Origin: Chlamydomonas sphaeroides
Lineage: Eukaryota > Chlorophyta > Chlorophyceae > Chlamydomonadales > Chlamydomonadaceae
Direction: 5' to 3'
Assembly (NCBI GenBank): GCA_001662425.1
Contig: BDDC01000085.1
Location: 31,934 to 95,933 of the forward strand
DNA: 64,000 nt
Position 1 is the stretch's first letter. Each line of letters opens with the position of its first letter. Below the pieces are notes generated by a model, which did no database searches, was not told where the DNA came from, and worked only from the letters and a program-made list of their open reading frames with translations. Made by a program: the position numbers and the translations under genes. Positions 49,101 through 52,789 of the stretch are shown here, piece after piece.

Positions 49101-49456
49101 TGACGGCCGAGGCAGCGGCGCGGCAGGGCGAGGATGTGCCGACGGTGGCGGCGGCTGAGGCGGTCGTGGTGCCGGATGGCGGTGCCGACGACGACGACCG
49201 CGGCTCGCAGGAGCGGCAGACGTCGCGTGGGGCGGCCGGCGGCGGCGCGGGTGTCGTGGTCCGCTTCGCAGCAGCAGCGCCGCAGCAGCTGGGCGTGGTG
49301 GGGTCGCTGCTGGCGCTGAACGCGGTGGCGGTGGCGCTGGTGCTGGCCATATGGCGGCTGCGGACGAGGGCGGCCAGGCAGGCGCCCGGCAGGGGCGGCG
49401 GCCTGCTGCCGAGCGCCACCGCCGCCGTGGGGCAGCAGGGGCGCCGGGCAGCCTAG
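1..49456 (+). CDS. Giant multi-lectin type I membrane protein (about 14 CTLDs plus ricin, CVNH, PAN, WSC and beta-prism modules)
   Basis: Intron-rich gene, partial at its 5' end. A GTAAGT donor at position 7 means an exon ends at base 6 and the gene starts before the window. Well over 100 small exons, bounded by GT(or GC)...AG, join into one extracellular-type protein. I estimate 4000-5000 residues (not counted). Order: Pro-rich stalk, beta-prism repeats, about 14 C-type lectin-like domains interleaved with two ricin beta-trefoils, two CVNH modules, PAN/Apple and WSC-like modules, then DUF4215-like, carboxypeptidase-regulatory-like, helical and Ig-like regions, one membrane helix and a basic tail. 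The stop TAG is at 49454-49456. Many N-x-S/T sequons and paired cysteines fit secretion. Likely role: glycan or matrix recognition at the cell surface (inference). No signal peptide is visible because the start is missing. I saw no internal stop/start pair that would split it, but two or more genes cannot be fully excluded without transcripts. Confidence 0.72.
209..664 (+). other. Gene 1 exons: Ser-Pro/poly-Pro hydroxyproline-rich stalk
   Basis: Two exons (209-370, donor GTGAGC; 516-664, donor GTACGC) read in one consistent frame as PPxP and SPPP repeats, for example PPSPPPRPSPPP and PPSPPSPPPPP. Such blocks form rigid hydroxyproline-rich, arabinosylated rods in pherophorins and other volvocine cell-wall proteins (known family feature). 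Here it would hold the lectin head away from whatever precedes it. An alanine-rich frame is also open but does not stay in phase across the intron. Confidence 0.6.
887..4100 (+). other. Gene 1 exons: beta-prism-like cysteine repeats (jacalin/VMO-I-like)
   Basis: Exons at 887-1269, about 1450-1490, about 1662-1884, 2141-2219, 2371-2491, about 2620-2850, 3018-3200, 3520-3619 and 4055 onward carry a recurrent pattern: CPxxxYVxxVxGR, then a variable loop, then LxSIGIxC. Clear examples are LRCPPSQYVVSVYGR followed by YLHSIGIVC, and YECPVGSKVVSVLSRLD followed by LVSLQFEC. The pattern resembles jacalin-like or vitelline-membrane-outer-layer-I beta-prisms (CPxG...GI...C). The family assignment is by eye and tentative. 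At least five units are present. One intron (after about 3200) seems to use a GC donor (GCAAGT). Confidence 0.45.
4470..5874 (+). other. Gene 1: C-type lectin-like domain 1
   Basis: Six exons (ending 4525; 4783-4825; 5008-5051; about 5246-5290; 5549-5708; 5827-5873) give a canonical CTLD: first strand YDILLDWMSARSFC, then AQGGDLIALNDD, helix RNVIAAMVREWAY, the core GIWIGAYRD, the loop with PPWAPGEPNERNGVEDC, and the closing C..VVRRPLCYL. The WIG core, the W-x-PGEPN-like loop and four cysteines match the CTLD fold. The loop is EPN, the form that usually favours mannose-type ligands in Ca-dependent members, but the partner WND is not clear. Confidence 0.72.
6130..6739 (+). other. Gene 1: C-type lectin-like domain 2 (N-terminal half only)
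   Basis: Exons about 6131-6219, 6367-6580 and 6640-6738 give ATWSDASDFCARRGASLVSF, a long helix and the core VWTGLSNNAARG. The expected C-terminal half with the conserved disulfides is not seen before the next CTLD start (ALRSALAVLQQGSREFLHV, then SFAEATSWC). So this appears to be a truncated or highly diverged CTLD. Confidence 0.5.
6890..8585 (+). other. Gene 1: C-type lectin-like domain 3, interrupted by a ricin trefoil
   Basis: N half: ATSWCGSAGAGTPASFN (6894-6947) and SEYAAVASAAEGAAIRLM...LTWLGLNWQ (7055-7160). C half: VFTWADGSTGSW...C...C..TVVALGCGG...GLVCARP (8338-8585). Between the GLN core and the F-x-WADGS strand, where a normal CTLD has only a short link, lie exons encoding a ricin-type trefoil. 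The two halves together make one CTLD. Confidence 0.55.
7282..8207 (+). other. Gene 1: ricin-type beta-trefoil (first copy)
   Basis: Three subdomains in separate exons: CLGPVE...VLMQACWATGMSLTQAWGL (7282-7493), GKLLYRLRNSGISPPACLG...C....DQLFNVS (7603-7773), and FCLDAGQSPLAFTPC...QHFVFL (about 8115-8207). The CL(D/G)..., Cys and Q-x-W/F spacing is that of ricin B-type lectins, which bind galactose or other sugars. It lies between the two halves of CTLD 3. Confidence 0.62.
8680..9786 (+). other. Gene 1: C-type lectin-like domain 4
   Basis: Exons give GGRQLLAFAEKRSW (ending 8816), AGAASACASIGARLASLRAA (about 8998-9102), GFAHIGLSLKG (9339-9415) and LQWADGSPLVALRWGPGQEP...CGAI...GSWGSC...YLLPC...RPYVCSLG (9561-9785). 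The order of first Trp/Cys strand, LASL helix, IGL core, WADGSPL strand and closing cysteines is complete. Confidence 0.7.
9926..10695 (+). other. Gene 1: CTLD C-terminal fragments flanking a PAN/Apple-like module
   Basis: Exon 9928-about 10047 reads DWRYSDGTPLL...VNVAWADAAGKWRG, a CTLD-like tail. Exon 10156-10378 reads ACSAAARVGQAYRGSTL...CCATCSAVPGCGYWSLST...CTLHRD, a PAN/Apple-like pattern (CC..C...PGC..W......C.L). Exon 10537-10695 reads NCVSMDVGL...APCEAVLLPVACR, a second CTLD-like tail. PAN/Apple modules bind protein or carbohydrate. Boundaries are by eye. Confidence 0.5.
10872..13008 (+). other. Gene 1: C-type lectin-like domain 5, interrupted by a ricin trefoil
   Basis: N half: EVSLWDAYLDARAAQGFC + AAQGGQLLPAATP (11149-11465, with a leader exon at 10872-10962). 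C half: IWSGPRFAGPQDTCTVAVQ...SWQAVPC...VSRVMCT (12868-13007). The trefoil exons lie between them. The layout repeats that of CTLD 3, pointing to duplication of a composite unit. Confidence 0.55.
11657..12584 (+). other. Gene 1: ricin-type beta-trefoil (second copy)
   Basis: Subdomains: TNFGRCLEVDVASNGS...QQACRDASAQTWIVS (11658-11829), NTLLVYRIRSGLSPQRCLG...WDCAADVSQLFSL (11928-12099) and GMCLDINGTTNSTGL...FTCIAGQASQVFQLL (12485-12583). Q-x-W/F boxes and paired cysteines are kept. The second subdomain closely parallels the first copy (GKLLYRLRNSGISPPACLG against NTLLVYRIRSGLSPQRCLG), so the two trefoils are paralogous. Confidence 0.66.
13181..13786 (+). other. Gene 1: C-type lectin-like domain 6 (N-terminal part)
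   Basis: Exons 13181-13258 and 13485-13785 give YLRLVDFQTAEELC, QAQGGNLAWFESPQQYDEV, a long helix, then AWLGLNDRSVEGSWRWTA and SAWSRWGPGALTP. The WLGLND core and W-x-W strand are typical. The C-terminal cysteine half is not directly downstream: a beta-prism repeat and CVNH exons follow instead. Confidence 0.66.
13926..14099 (+). other. Gene 1: beta-prism-like repeat after CTLD 6
   Basis: One exon reads AVVMCPPGSWVRGISARVD...DLLGVMALRLH. The CPPGSWVRGISARVD core matches the CPxGxxVxGI pattern of the earlier beta-prism-like repeats. It sits right after the CTLD 6 N-terminal half. Confidence 0.45.
14290..14609 (+). other. Gene 1: cyanovirin-N-homology (CVNH-like) module 1
   Basis: One exon contains CPFSNSSMPRGSYTDPSWGC, then C...ACVLTCTCYQIRG, then ITSSVDLSVCTKG and SSGNLTL. 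The order GSY-x-SC, L-x-C-x-C, S-x-(V/I)-DL-x-xC, G-x-L is the CVNH hallmark; this fold binds high-mannose glycans in cyanobacterial and fungal members (known family). Sequons NAT, NSS, NAT and NIT suggest glycosylation. Confidence 0.6.
15057..15382 (+). other. Gene 1: PAN-like linker between the CVNH modules
   Basis: Exon about 15265-15381 reads AASVAAAASTCTADARCAGFNSDSYYKS. The C...A.CAGFNSD-x-Y-x-K pattern resembles the PAN-related segment found beside CVNH units in algal proteins (inference). A tiny exon (15057-about 15090, VDHNLDDLGL) precedes it. Confidence 0.4.
15539..16041 (+). other. Gene 1: CVNH-like module 2
   Basis: Exon 15661-15757 reads CPFTTSSLPPGDGPRLCNSC...SLTCQLRC and exon 15890-16040 reads CPFSPTNPTLTISTVNLTAC...VGY. 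Together they repeat CPF, LC-x-SC, L-x-C-x-x-x-C, then TLTIST-V-NLTAC, parallel to CVNH module 1 and starting with the same CPF-x-x-S motif. A 24-nt exon (15539-15562, GYCLWTK) precedes them. Confidence 0.55.
16172..17230 (+). other. Gene 1: weakly resolved lectin-like exons
   Basis: Small exons give GCPNFTGFSRVADTE (about 16171-16210), VTATSLSVWGNATAAAAAC (16366-16438), GMGFRSADGSL (about 16594-16628), YEVANMMSNYPFV (about 16662-16717), HAYEWSTTPTLCDMSP (about 16950-17007) and LDAVEGLTLKSESL (about 17170-17230). The WGNATAAAAAC, RSADGSL and PTLC order is reminiscent of a degenerate CTLD. Exon edges are uncertain. Confidence 0.3.
17815..18602 (+). other. Gene 1: beta-prism (VMO-I-like) repeat and linker
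   Basis: Exon 17815-18015 reads VTSVNVSC...WMREMRCQPGFYVCGLGLNR...MNDNTM and exon 18195-18222 reads VQSLIIRCCE. The C-x-PGFYVCGLGL ... DNTMVQSLIIRC pattern recalls the vitelline-membrane-outer-layer-I repeat (CPxGxxxxG...DDTALNxIxxxC). Exons 18347-18428 (DCAEVRFTTSP) and 18551-18602 (ARVGVGLWYDQRC) follow as linker. Confidence 0.45.
18898..19930 (+). other. Gene 1: C-type lectin-like domain 7
   Basis: ELLLFDVPMQ ends an exon at about 19138 with a GC donor (GCAAGC). The next exon (19310-19451) reads WPSARAFCQAHNAELAKLYSRA...SSIAVW, then FGAWTPGG (about 19556-19580), then AWAYTTRERLTYGDW (19701 onward). Joined, this is the first strand, Cys, ELAKL helix, W-x-GAW core and W-x-Y-x-YGDW strand of a CTLD. 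The closing cysteines are poor (PLCRRPLALR). Confidence 0.6.
19930..21117 (+). other. Gene 1: C-type lectin-like domain 8
   Basis: Exons give GMRVSLIQEETTWQQ (to 20006), AQALCQAQ (20281-20305), GGQLATVAPSSLDVVAVVGM...QLW (20457-20566), IGNDTPITT (20734 onward) and DACTTWTLPS...QGRCNSFALPLCQ (20979-21117). The order W..AQ..C...GGQLA, helix, LWIGND, C..., C...LPLC is a full CTLD. Confidence 0.66.
21301..21644 (+). other. Gene 1: beta-prism-like repeat
   Basis: Exons 21301-21392 (FICNTASSSAVRP...ATYCPDG) and 21520-21643 (GTVMTGFNGIVPLQLGS...VQVSVTCGS) form C...YCPDG-TVMTGFNGI...VQVSVTC, the same CPxGxxxxGxxG...C pattern as the repeats near the left end. Confidence 0.45.
21773..22397 (+). other. 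Gene 1: WSC-like module
   Basis: Exon 21773-21937 reads NGTGQLAATQCAQACGLAS and exon 22074-22134 reads VLYADSTCRCASALTGDQL. Q-C-x-x-x-C followed by a C-x-C pair in that spacing resembles a WSC carbohydrate-binding module. Exon 22257-22397 (ELRFEYGRQDNISALCAAS) follows. Assignment is tentative. Confidence 0.38.
22534..23361 (+). other. Gene 1: C-type lectin-like domain 9
   Basis: Complete: RGSKYRLFTKPTDFNAAQ (ends about 22630, GC donor GCATGT), RLCTLYGGHLAVLEDAQAV...LWVGLYM (22830-22989), WVDGVPQTMSVLFEDEWDYS...CGLLRL (23100-23240) and SCEHMRSFVCETS (23322-23361). The LYGGHLAVLED helix, WVGL core and R/WVDG strand are strong CTLD marks. Confidence 0.74.
23519..24610 (+). other. Gene 1: C-type lectin-like domain 10
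   Basis: Exons give WTLTLFSAHAVSWHEARRIC (about 23717-23835), DTDLFWLSDADEQAMIAAIL...VWTSLSW (24106-24252), a serine- and glycine-rich exon after 24406, and KQLVYVCEHR (after 24533). Order: W..A..C, helix, W-T-S-L core, closing LVYVC. The second cysteine pair is incompletely resolved. Confidence 0.58.
24689..26430 (+). other. Gene 1: C-type lectin-like domain 11
   Basis: Exons give YELGAWTYNLYGIDRGQQETW (to about 24858), AQQRCRERGELLA (24985-25023), EFLYKINYEEVAR (about 25217-25255), SWRMGKTTSPFPTFWLGATR (about 25515-25630), GFGGWTPPAAQLGALCVYASW (25842-25959) and the closing CSGQQLPYLCMRW (within 26327-26440). All CTLD elements are present in order. Confidence 0.62.
26540..27320 (+). other. 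Gene 1: C-type lectin-like domain 12
   Basis: Exons give YTAYDVMLDWASAAAHCQ (to about 26636), ALASFVSVAQLTELARAWM...GFWIGYTT (26778-26912) and PPEWASSTGPCAALQF...QMLPCTQLRRPLCYYTRP (27073-27319). The C-half has the C...LPC...PLCY spacing. Confidence 0.68.
27526..28940 (+). other. Gene 1: C-type lectin-like domain 13
   Basis: Exons give ARTYAYFSTPLTWSAARDTC + LAGGELATF (27526-27631), TTTWQALRTFLQGQFWEEVF (about 27805-27871), SSAWANLDGPAG...PAWLANEPSS (about 28630-28727) and GALCGQVVVRGQ...SCDAALPFVCAC (28834-28940). The intron inside this domain carries the long hexanucleotide repeat. Confidence 0.64.
28353..28554. repeat. TATTTC hexanucleotide microsatellite
   Basis: About 200 bp of TTCTAT/TATTTC repeated more than 25 times with a few point variants. 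It lies in the intron between the halves of CTLD 13. Shorter similar TATTTC units occur near 16466-16486. Confidence 0.9.
29160..30154 (+). other. Gene 1: C-type lectin-like domain 14
   Basis: Three exons (29161-29331; 29520-29681; 29965-30154) give GSFVYSIVSAPDIRVSWHQAQ, DMCQRLLPGRSGSLAALHSAED...LWLALTD, and WQTACGYLDPATAS...AGACSSVMDVLCTW. It is the last CTLD before the protein changes domain type. Confidence 0.68.
30366..31003 (+). other. Gene 1: DUF4215/Notch-like CGDG...EECD motif region
   Basis: Exon 30366-about 30603 ends in SARMCGDGIPYSGKEECDQGG. The next exon (30777-31003) begins DNGPLCAVGSCRIV. CGDG-x(4-6)-G-x-E-x-CD-x-G followed by C and C is the hallmark of the DUF4215/Myxococcus-type cysteine-rich repeat found in large surface proteins. 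The rest of the second exon is beta-rich (AFIRIGARGQALMRIGTRY). Confidence 0.52.
31292..32451 (+). other. Gene 1: unassigned extracellular beta-rich exons
   Basis: Exons about 31293-31370 (LNLSPGTPFQYR), 31499-31681 (VLLETDISKPSMPNW...VFGDIVFR), 31917-32096 (ACESSVSIQRALYDPRTGQLSED...LACGTLYRP; GC donor GCAAGT) and 32298-32452 (GRTYRYCVSVASAPSDVYAL). Regularly spaced cysteines suggest disulfide-bonded beta sandwiches. I recognise no family. Confidence 0.45.
32564..34304 (+). other. Gene 1: two carboxypeptidase-regulatory-like beta-sandwich repeats
   Basis: Repeat 1 (32565-32749): TPAPGIRLAARLLGSSYVAN, TLTDDSGRYSLAL. Repeat 2 (33665-33891): GCPIVGARVCTVGA, ATSAADGSFVLVAG, FIRLTAEW. Pattern PxxGxxV..., T-x-x-DGxY/F is that of the CarboxypepD_reg/CNA_B-type fold, a structural spacer in surface proteins. 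Small exons at about 32901-32983, 33145-33183, 33342-33391, 34036-34101 and 34229-34304 lie between and after. Confidence 0.5.
34500..36231 (+). other. Gene 1: unassigned beta-rich ectodomain segment
   Basis: Exons 34826-35055 (WDVSYVGLDEPRPGVVAEAV...FQFMAPTDLEVDVCRPVQ), 35263-35414 (LRCGELSLRNQCAGNSSLRA...VGRGVFVLRRG), 35554-35689 (VTYMMRVRAYQMYGNQRC...VSASLLVQDSITG; GC donor GCAAGC), 35902-35957 and 36127-36232. One beta-sandwich-like unit recurs (VTYMMRVRAYQ). No family recognised. Confidence 0.45.
36669..37137 (+). other. Gene 1: conserved-looking LRDPPGDGSFA segment
   Basis: Exon about 36669-36749 ends VPLLILRDPPG and exon 37071-37140 continues DGSFAQLDSSISTAVKLSM. The joined motif (I/V)LRDPPGDxSFA looks like a conserved functional loop. 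I associate similar motifs with large protist surface proteins, but this is recollection and not a family call. Confidence 0.4.
37340..43060 (+). other. Gene 1: long helical, charged region
   Basis: Starts with GGLGSDDMGKAIAWSVLA (about 37342-37421) and the large exon 37645-38211 (KAAFEAGKRSAQAYRNILRL..., SDAAKRVVNESIRYIAKF). Later exons: 38346-38400, 38687-38830, 39091-39139, 39299-39430, 39776-39897 (GYDLEVETCILGSVC), 40022-40060, about 40306-40352, 41168-41209, 41419-41441, 41542-41658 (ELDPATCEPTARMGIPKWLL), about 41900-42008 (LLKDLEDKLSKMEALPKSQQ), 42215-42305 (GC donor GCACGC), 42609-42691 and 42940-43061. Predominantly Ala/Lys/Glu/Arg helix formers, possibly coiled coil. Function unknown. 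Confidence 0.48.
40485..40920. repeat. Degenerate tandem satellite in an intron (about 115-125 bp unit)
   Basis: About 3.5 copies of a unit marked by TTGATCGTCCGTAAAACAG, followed by GGC(C/G)TGA..., AATAC..., a second (T/C)CGTAAAAC-like box, and GGC(C)TGGCACCA(C/A)CAA. Much richer in A/T than the flanking exons. It occupies the large gene 1 intron after about 40352. Confidence 0.78.
43110..43173. repeat. (AC)n dinucleotide repeat abutting an assembly gap
   Basis: About 32 AC units run directly into the N gap, so the true repeat length is unknown. It lies in an intron of gene 1. Confidence 0.95.
43174..43531. other. Assembly gap (358 N)
   Basis: Run of N after the AC repeat. On the right side the sequence resumes with TATGTGTATATATATG, again simple repeat. 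An exon of gene 1 could be hidden here, but the flanking exons (ending 43061, starting 43766) do not demand one. Confidence 0.98.
43766..45157 (+). other. Gene 1: beta-rich domain after the assembly gap
   Basis: Exons 43766-43999 (LDALGRAYGKNFTTVSFSGG, TYRVKTASTLTTTISFTLSF), 44142-44220 (FGWKGSGTGSLSGIYIESS), 44342-44447 (LELEFNSQMLQ...FTLSDKDVGDSF), 44730-44779 (VKPDVAYGTPIFELLAG) and 45003-45158 (CPHEAGTLQREAASVSVLGG, VVYDLVLENRSETDES). The last part resembles a 'conserved repeat'-type beta sandwich. Any exon hidden in the N gap upstream would be missed. Confidence 0.45.
45370..47953 (+). other. Gene 1: Ig-like (Big_5-like) ectodomain repeats
   Basis: Exons 45370-45606 (RVSLEPDLATNANGMQLQL...CDSREF), about 45840-45882 (CYSTCPRVEWPE), 46021-46079, 46294-46380 (VRLTLYNPAYAIQKWR), 46577-46711 (IVVEFTNLASGGGVWQPV), 46897-46960 (LVDGNYLIRHVAFCDIEVAG), 47101-47209 (LIDKQPPVPVVNSLWPS), 47453-47565 (TISVDFSEPLDCSQPF) and 47769-47954 (ITFVWSSL, PNQTVSITLAGARDPAGNEA). 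The last pair is the Big_5/Ig-like signature: VDFSEPLD followed by V-x-I-x-LAGxRDPAGN. Confidence 0.52.
47275..47332. repeat. 9-bp tandem repeat (GCGCAGCAG)n
   Basis: Six copies of GCGCAGCAG, lying between the gene 1 exons ending at about 47209 and starting at 47453, so probably intronic. Confidence 0.85.
48166..49456 (+). other. Gene 1: juxtamembrane region, single transmembrane helix and basic tail
   Basis: Exon 48167-48581 has PPRRRRRLAF, an acidic run (DDDEDDDDNN) and helices. The final exon, 48779-49456, is alanine-rich and helical, ending in a hydrophobic stretch LGVVGSLLALNAVAVALVLA followed by IWRLRTRAARQ and the stop. One hydrophobic helix followed by arginines gives a type I orientation with about 35 cytoplasmic residues. 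Confidence 0.65.
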
Positions 49457-49839
49457 GTAGGGAGGCACGTAGCAGGTGCCGACACTGCTGGCATTCATGG
49501 TCTCGGCACGTGCGTGCGTGCGTGCCTGGCAGCCGCTGCAGTCTAGGTAGTCGGCTGGATGCATGGCGCGCTGGCGATACTGGTCTTGGGTATGCGCTTG
49601 AATGCGTGTTCCTGTGTTCTTCGTCACGTACGCCCATCGGCCAGCTATGGTTAGAGGCGTGGAGCCCCGCGGCCCGCGGGGCGGGGCTCGGGTGAGAGCT
49701 GTGGACACGAACCTACCCCCGCCACAGCTGGTTCTTGGAGCGCGCCTTTTTGCCACGCACAGAACCAGCGTGGAACTCTTTGGAAGGTACCTGAGAGTGT
49801 GCCCTAGAATGCTGAGAAGAGCGATCTGCGCCTCCTTGC

Positions 49840-49893
49840 TGTGGGTTGAGTAACGTGCGTAGCCGCTGTGGGTTGAGTAACGTGTGTAGCCGA
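49840..49893. repeat. 27-bp tandem duplication
   Basis: GCTGTGGGTTGAGTAACGTG plus CGTAGCC, repeated once with one change. It lies in the 3' flank of gene 1. Confidence 0.8.
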
Positions 49894-50588
49894 ACTCCCT
49901 CTGGCAGTCGAACTGGGAGCGGCAGTAGCCGCTGTGGCGGACCTCCCATCGCGTCACTCATGGGGGCCATTCCTGTGAGAGCGAACACCCTTCAATGTTT
50001 AGCCCTTGCACTCGTGCATGCTACCGTACTTCCCTATTCATTTTCGCGCCGTAAGCTTTTCGCACGGGCCAAGCAGCAGTTTCCTGTGCCTGCGCGGACT
50101 GGGGCAAGGGATGGAACCGCCCTGACGGCCATGTGGGCGTGCCGCCAGCAGGCGCATGCGAGTGGTGTCTATTATGAGCTATGATGATTAAAGCCAAGAG
50201 CATTCCTGTGACGTGCCGAACAAGCGAGCGCAGGGCAGCGTGAGCCAAGGGTGTGGGCGCGCGATCGATGAGCTTGGCTAGGTGCATCATTGTGTGTTAG
50301 ATACATATAAGCGGTGTGCGCGTGTGTCAGATTGGCGTGTTATGTTGGCAGGGGCGGCTGTGGCTGGCTGCTGCTAGCTGCATGCATGGGCTGCGGTGCT
50401 AGCTTGGAACCCTGCATAATACATCCTTACAGCGATGTGCAGCGAGCCAGCGCTGCTAGCGGCGTTCCGACTGAGCGTGCTTCACTGCTGCATGTGGCCG
50501 GTAGCCTCGCACGCCACGGCTACGGCTGCTGCCAGGGCGTCCCGCACTGCACCATGTACGGCCACTGCCACCTGCTCACCCGCACGCA

Positions 50589-50665
50589 CCCTGGCTCCCC
50601 GGCTCCCCGGCTTCCCGGCTCCCCGGCTCCCCGGCTCCCCAGCTCCCCAGCTCCCCGGCTCCATC
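50589..50665. repeat. 8-bp tandem repeat (GGCTCCCC)n
   Basis: About nine copies of GGCTCCCC with variants GGCTTCCC and AGCTCCCC in the intergenic region. Confidence 0.85.
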
Positions 50666-51726
50666 CCCGGCTCCCCATGGTGTCTGTTGTACGGCCACCG
50701 CCACCTGCTCGCTCGCAGCCACAGCAAGACGCAAAAACCCCGGGCCTCCGGCGTGTGTGTTCACTTTTAGGGGCGGCTGTGCGTTGGCTCGTCTCCAGGG
50801 CGCTCTGCGCGGCTCGGGCTGTCGGCGGGCACGATGTGCTGGCTCCTCCGGACACGCGTGCGCTCGGCACAACGCGCCTGTCGCGCCCACGGTACGCACC
50901 TGCTACCGCCCTCCCTCCCCAGCCCGCCGCATTGCCCGCGGCCGTCCGTCAAGTGCGTCGTGGTGCTAGCTGTGTGCTGTTGTGGGCGGTCAGGTACTGC
51001 GGACGACGGGCCCTGGGCCCCAGCAAACGGATGTGCCGGCTCGCGCCTGGCACAGGGCGCGCTCCGCTCTATCTCGGGTAGACTGGACCCCGCTAAACAG
51101 GCCTGTGACTACCAAACGCCTGTTCGGACGGACGGGCTCATTGACGCCACCGGGCGATGTCTGGCTCCACCACGTACAGGGTCGTGCAACGATGAAAAGG
51201 CCTTTCAGCCTGCCCTAGGCTTGGAGCAGCAGGACGGAGACCTCAGCTGCGCGGAGCCAAAACAACGTCAGCCTGACACAACACTCCACTCCCCAACTTC
51301 TGTCCCCGTTCGGAGCACGCTGCTAGCGCTACAACCCCGGCACCCAACCCATGAGTCCACCCAGAGCCCGGTGACGCTCGTCAGCGTGCGTGCGTGTCGA
51401 GACCTGGTAGTGTCCTAGCGGGCGGCCACGCGATAACAAAGGCTTGGCTTGAGCCCATGTCCCTGACCCTGATCAATGTCATGGGTTGATGGGCGGCCCC
51501 ATACTGGGCAACGATCATCCACAGGATCATGACTGCGTGCCCAGGTAGGTGAGATTCGAGGCCTGCTGCGCGTTCGGACACGTGGGCGAGTGGCTACGCC
51601 GAGGCGACTGCTGGCGCAACATGCAGCGGCGCATTGCACTCAGCGCACACGCGTGCGATTCGGTGGTAGCTACAGGCCCCAGGGACTTCTTGCAGCGTTT
51701 GCCTCCTGTGGCGGGACGACATACAC

Positions 51727-51828
51727 ACATCGCTCTTGGCCGCATCCCTGCCTGCCTGTCGCACGGCTAATCTGCCAATCCCCCAGGGCGTCGTGTATCG
51801 GGGATATGTTGATTATTACGAACACACC
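51727..51828 (+). repeat. Dispersed repeat, copy 1
   Basis: About 102 bp starting CATCGCTCTTGGCCGCATCC and ending with GTTGATTATTACGAACACAC. A second copy at 55041-55143 is in the opposite orientation with about 10 differences and one small indel. Similarity drops sharply on both sides. Confidence 0.75.
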
Positions 51829-52237
51829 ACCCGGCGGCGAAGGACACCACGTGGGATGCCACGCGCGCCCTGCAGAGGCCTTGCAACCGTCTCACCGCCC
51901 GCCGCCGCGATGCCCGCCAAGCACATGCACAGCTACATACGGAAGGCGCCTGCCGGTCATCACAAGCAGCCTGACCTAGGAGTCCCTGCGCAGAGGTACG
52001 TCAGGCAGCAGCAATGCCAAACATTGGCATCACAGGCATAGCACGCATCGCGTTCCACAGCTAGCTAGGGCAGCCCAACTTAGCCCCAGCCCCAGCAGTC
52101 CGCCGCAAGTTAAAGCAGTCCACAGTCACCGCCCAGCAGCTGCCGTAGCATGTGTACCCAAGCGGCAGCTCGCACCCTTACTGGTCCAGCACCGCCTGTG
52201 AGAGGTGCCGCGTCCAGCCACCTTCGCCCTCGTCGTC

Positions 52238-52789
52238 CTAATTGTCGTCGTCGTCGTCCGAGACGAGGTCTATGACGTCTTCCGGTCCATCACCCTGCCG
52301 CCCCTGGCTCTGCCCGCTGCCCTCCTCCGACACCGCGCCCTGCTCCGAGCTTCCGTCCGAGGACCCTTCCTCGGCAGCGTCCCCGCTGCCGTCGCCATCG
52401 TGCGAGCCACCGTCCGACCCGCGCGCCTCCGAGCTTTCGCGCTCGACACTACTCCCGCCCGCATCCGAGCCCACCTCGTCATCGCTCAGGCTCTCACCCA
52501 CAGTGCTGTCATCGTCCTCGCCAGCTCCCTCCGCCACCTCCTCCTCGCCTCCACCCGAACCCTCGCCATTCTCCTCCTTCTCCCCGCCTTCCTCCTCATC
52601 ATCCAGCCCCCCCTCCTCGCTGGCCTCCGCGCTGCCCTCCTCGTCCTCCTCCGGCCCCTGCTCGTCCTCCTCCTCGTTGTCGCTGATGACGATCACCTCT
52701 CGGTCCTCTGCCGCGCCTCCGCCACCCTCCTTCTGCAGCTCGCCCACGGCCTCCGCCGCCGCGGCCCACGCGCAGCTGGCCACGCACAC
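52238..52789 (-). other. Gene 2: acidic C-terminal tail with two SUMO-interaction-like motifs
   Basis: The last exon (184 codons with stop) starts VCVASCAWAAAAEAVGEL and becomes Glu/Asp/Ser/Gly-rich. It contains EVIVISDNEEED (about 52668-52699) and ends DVIDLVSDDDDDN. Both fit the SUMO-interaction consensus, a hydrophobic V/I-x-V/I-V/I core followed by acidic or Ser-Asp residues. Many S-(D/E)-x-(D/E) sites could be CK2 targets. No such tail is known to me for plant CMTs. Confidence 0.6.

Larger units (their letters stand above)
49457..52237. other. Intergenic region between convergent genes
   Basis: No exon chain or database-like domain is recognisable here. It contains a 27-bp direct duplication (about 49840-49893), a GGCTCCCC tandem repeat (about 50589-50665) and one copy of a dispersed repeat (51727-51828). 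An open frame at 50834-51418 has no recognisable motif. Both 3' untranslated regions must lie here, but I found no convincing polyadenylation signal. Confidence 0.6.

Noticed and set aside
4470..49456. Polycystin-1-like protein (CTLD, WSC, many ectodomains)
   Set aside because: Only one membrane helix is visible, with no REJ, GPS/GAIN or PLAT region and no channel segment.
50834..51418. 194-codon open frame in the intergenic region
   Set aside because: No recognisable motif, no flanking splice signals and a composition like random GC-rich sequence. Not supported as a gene.
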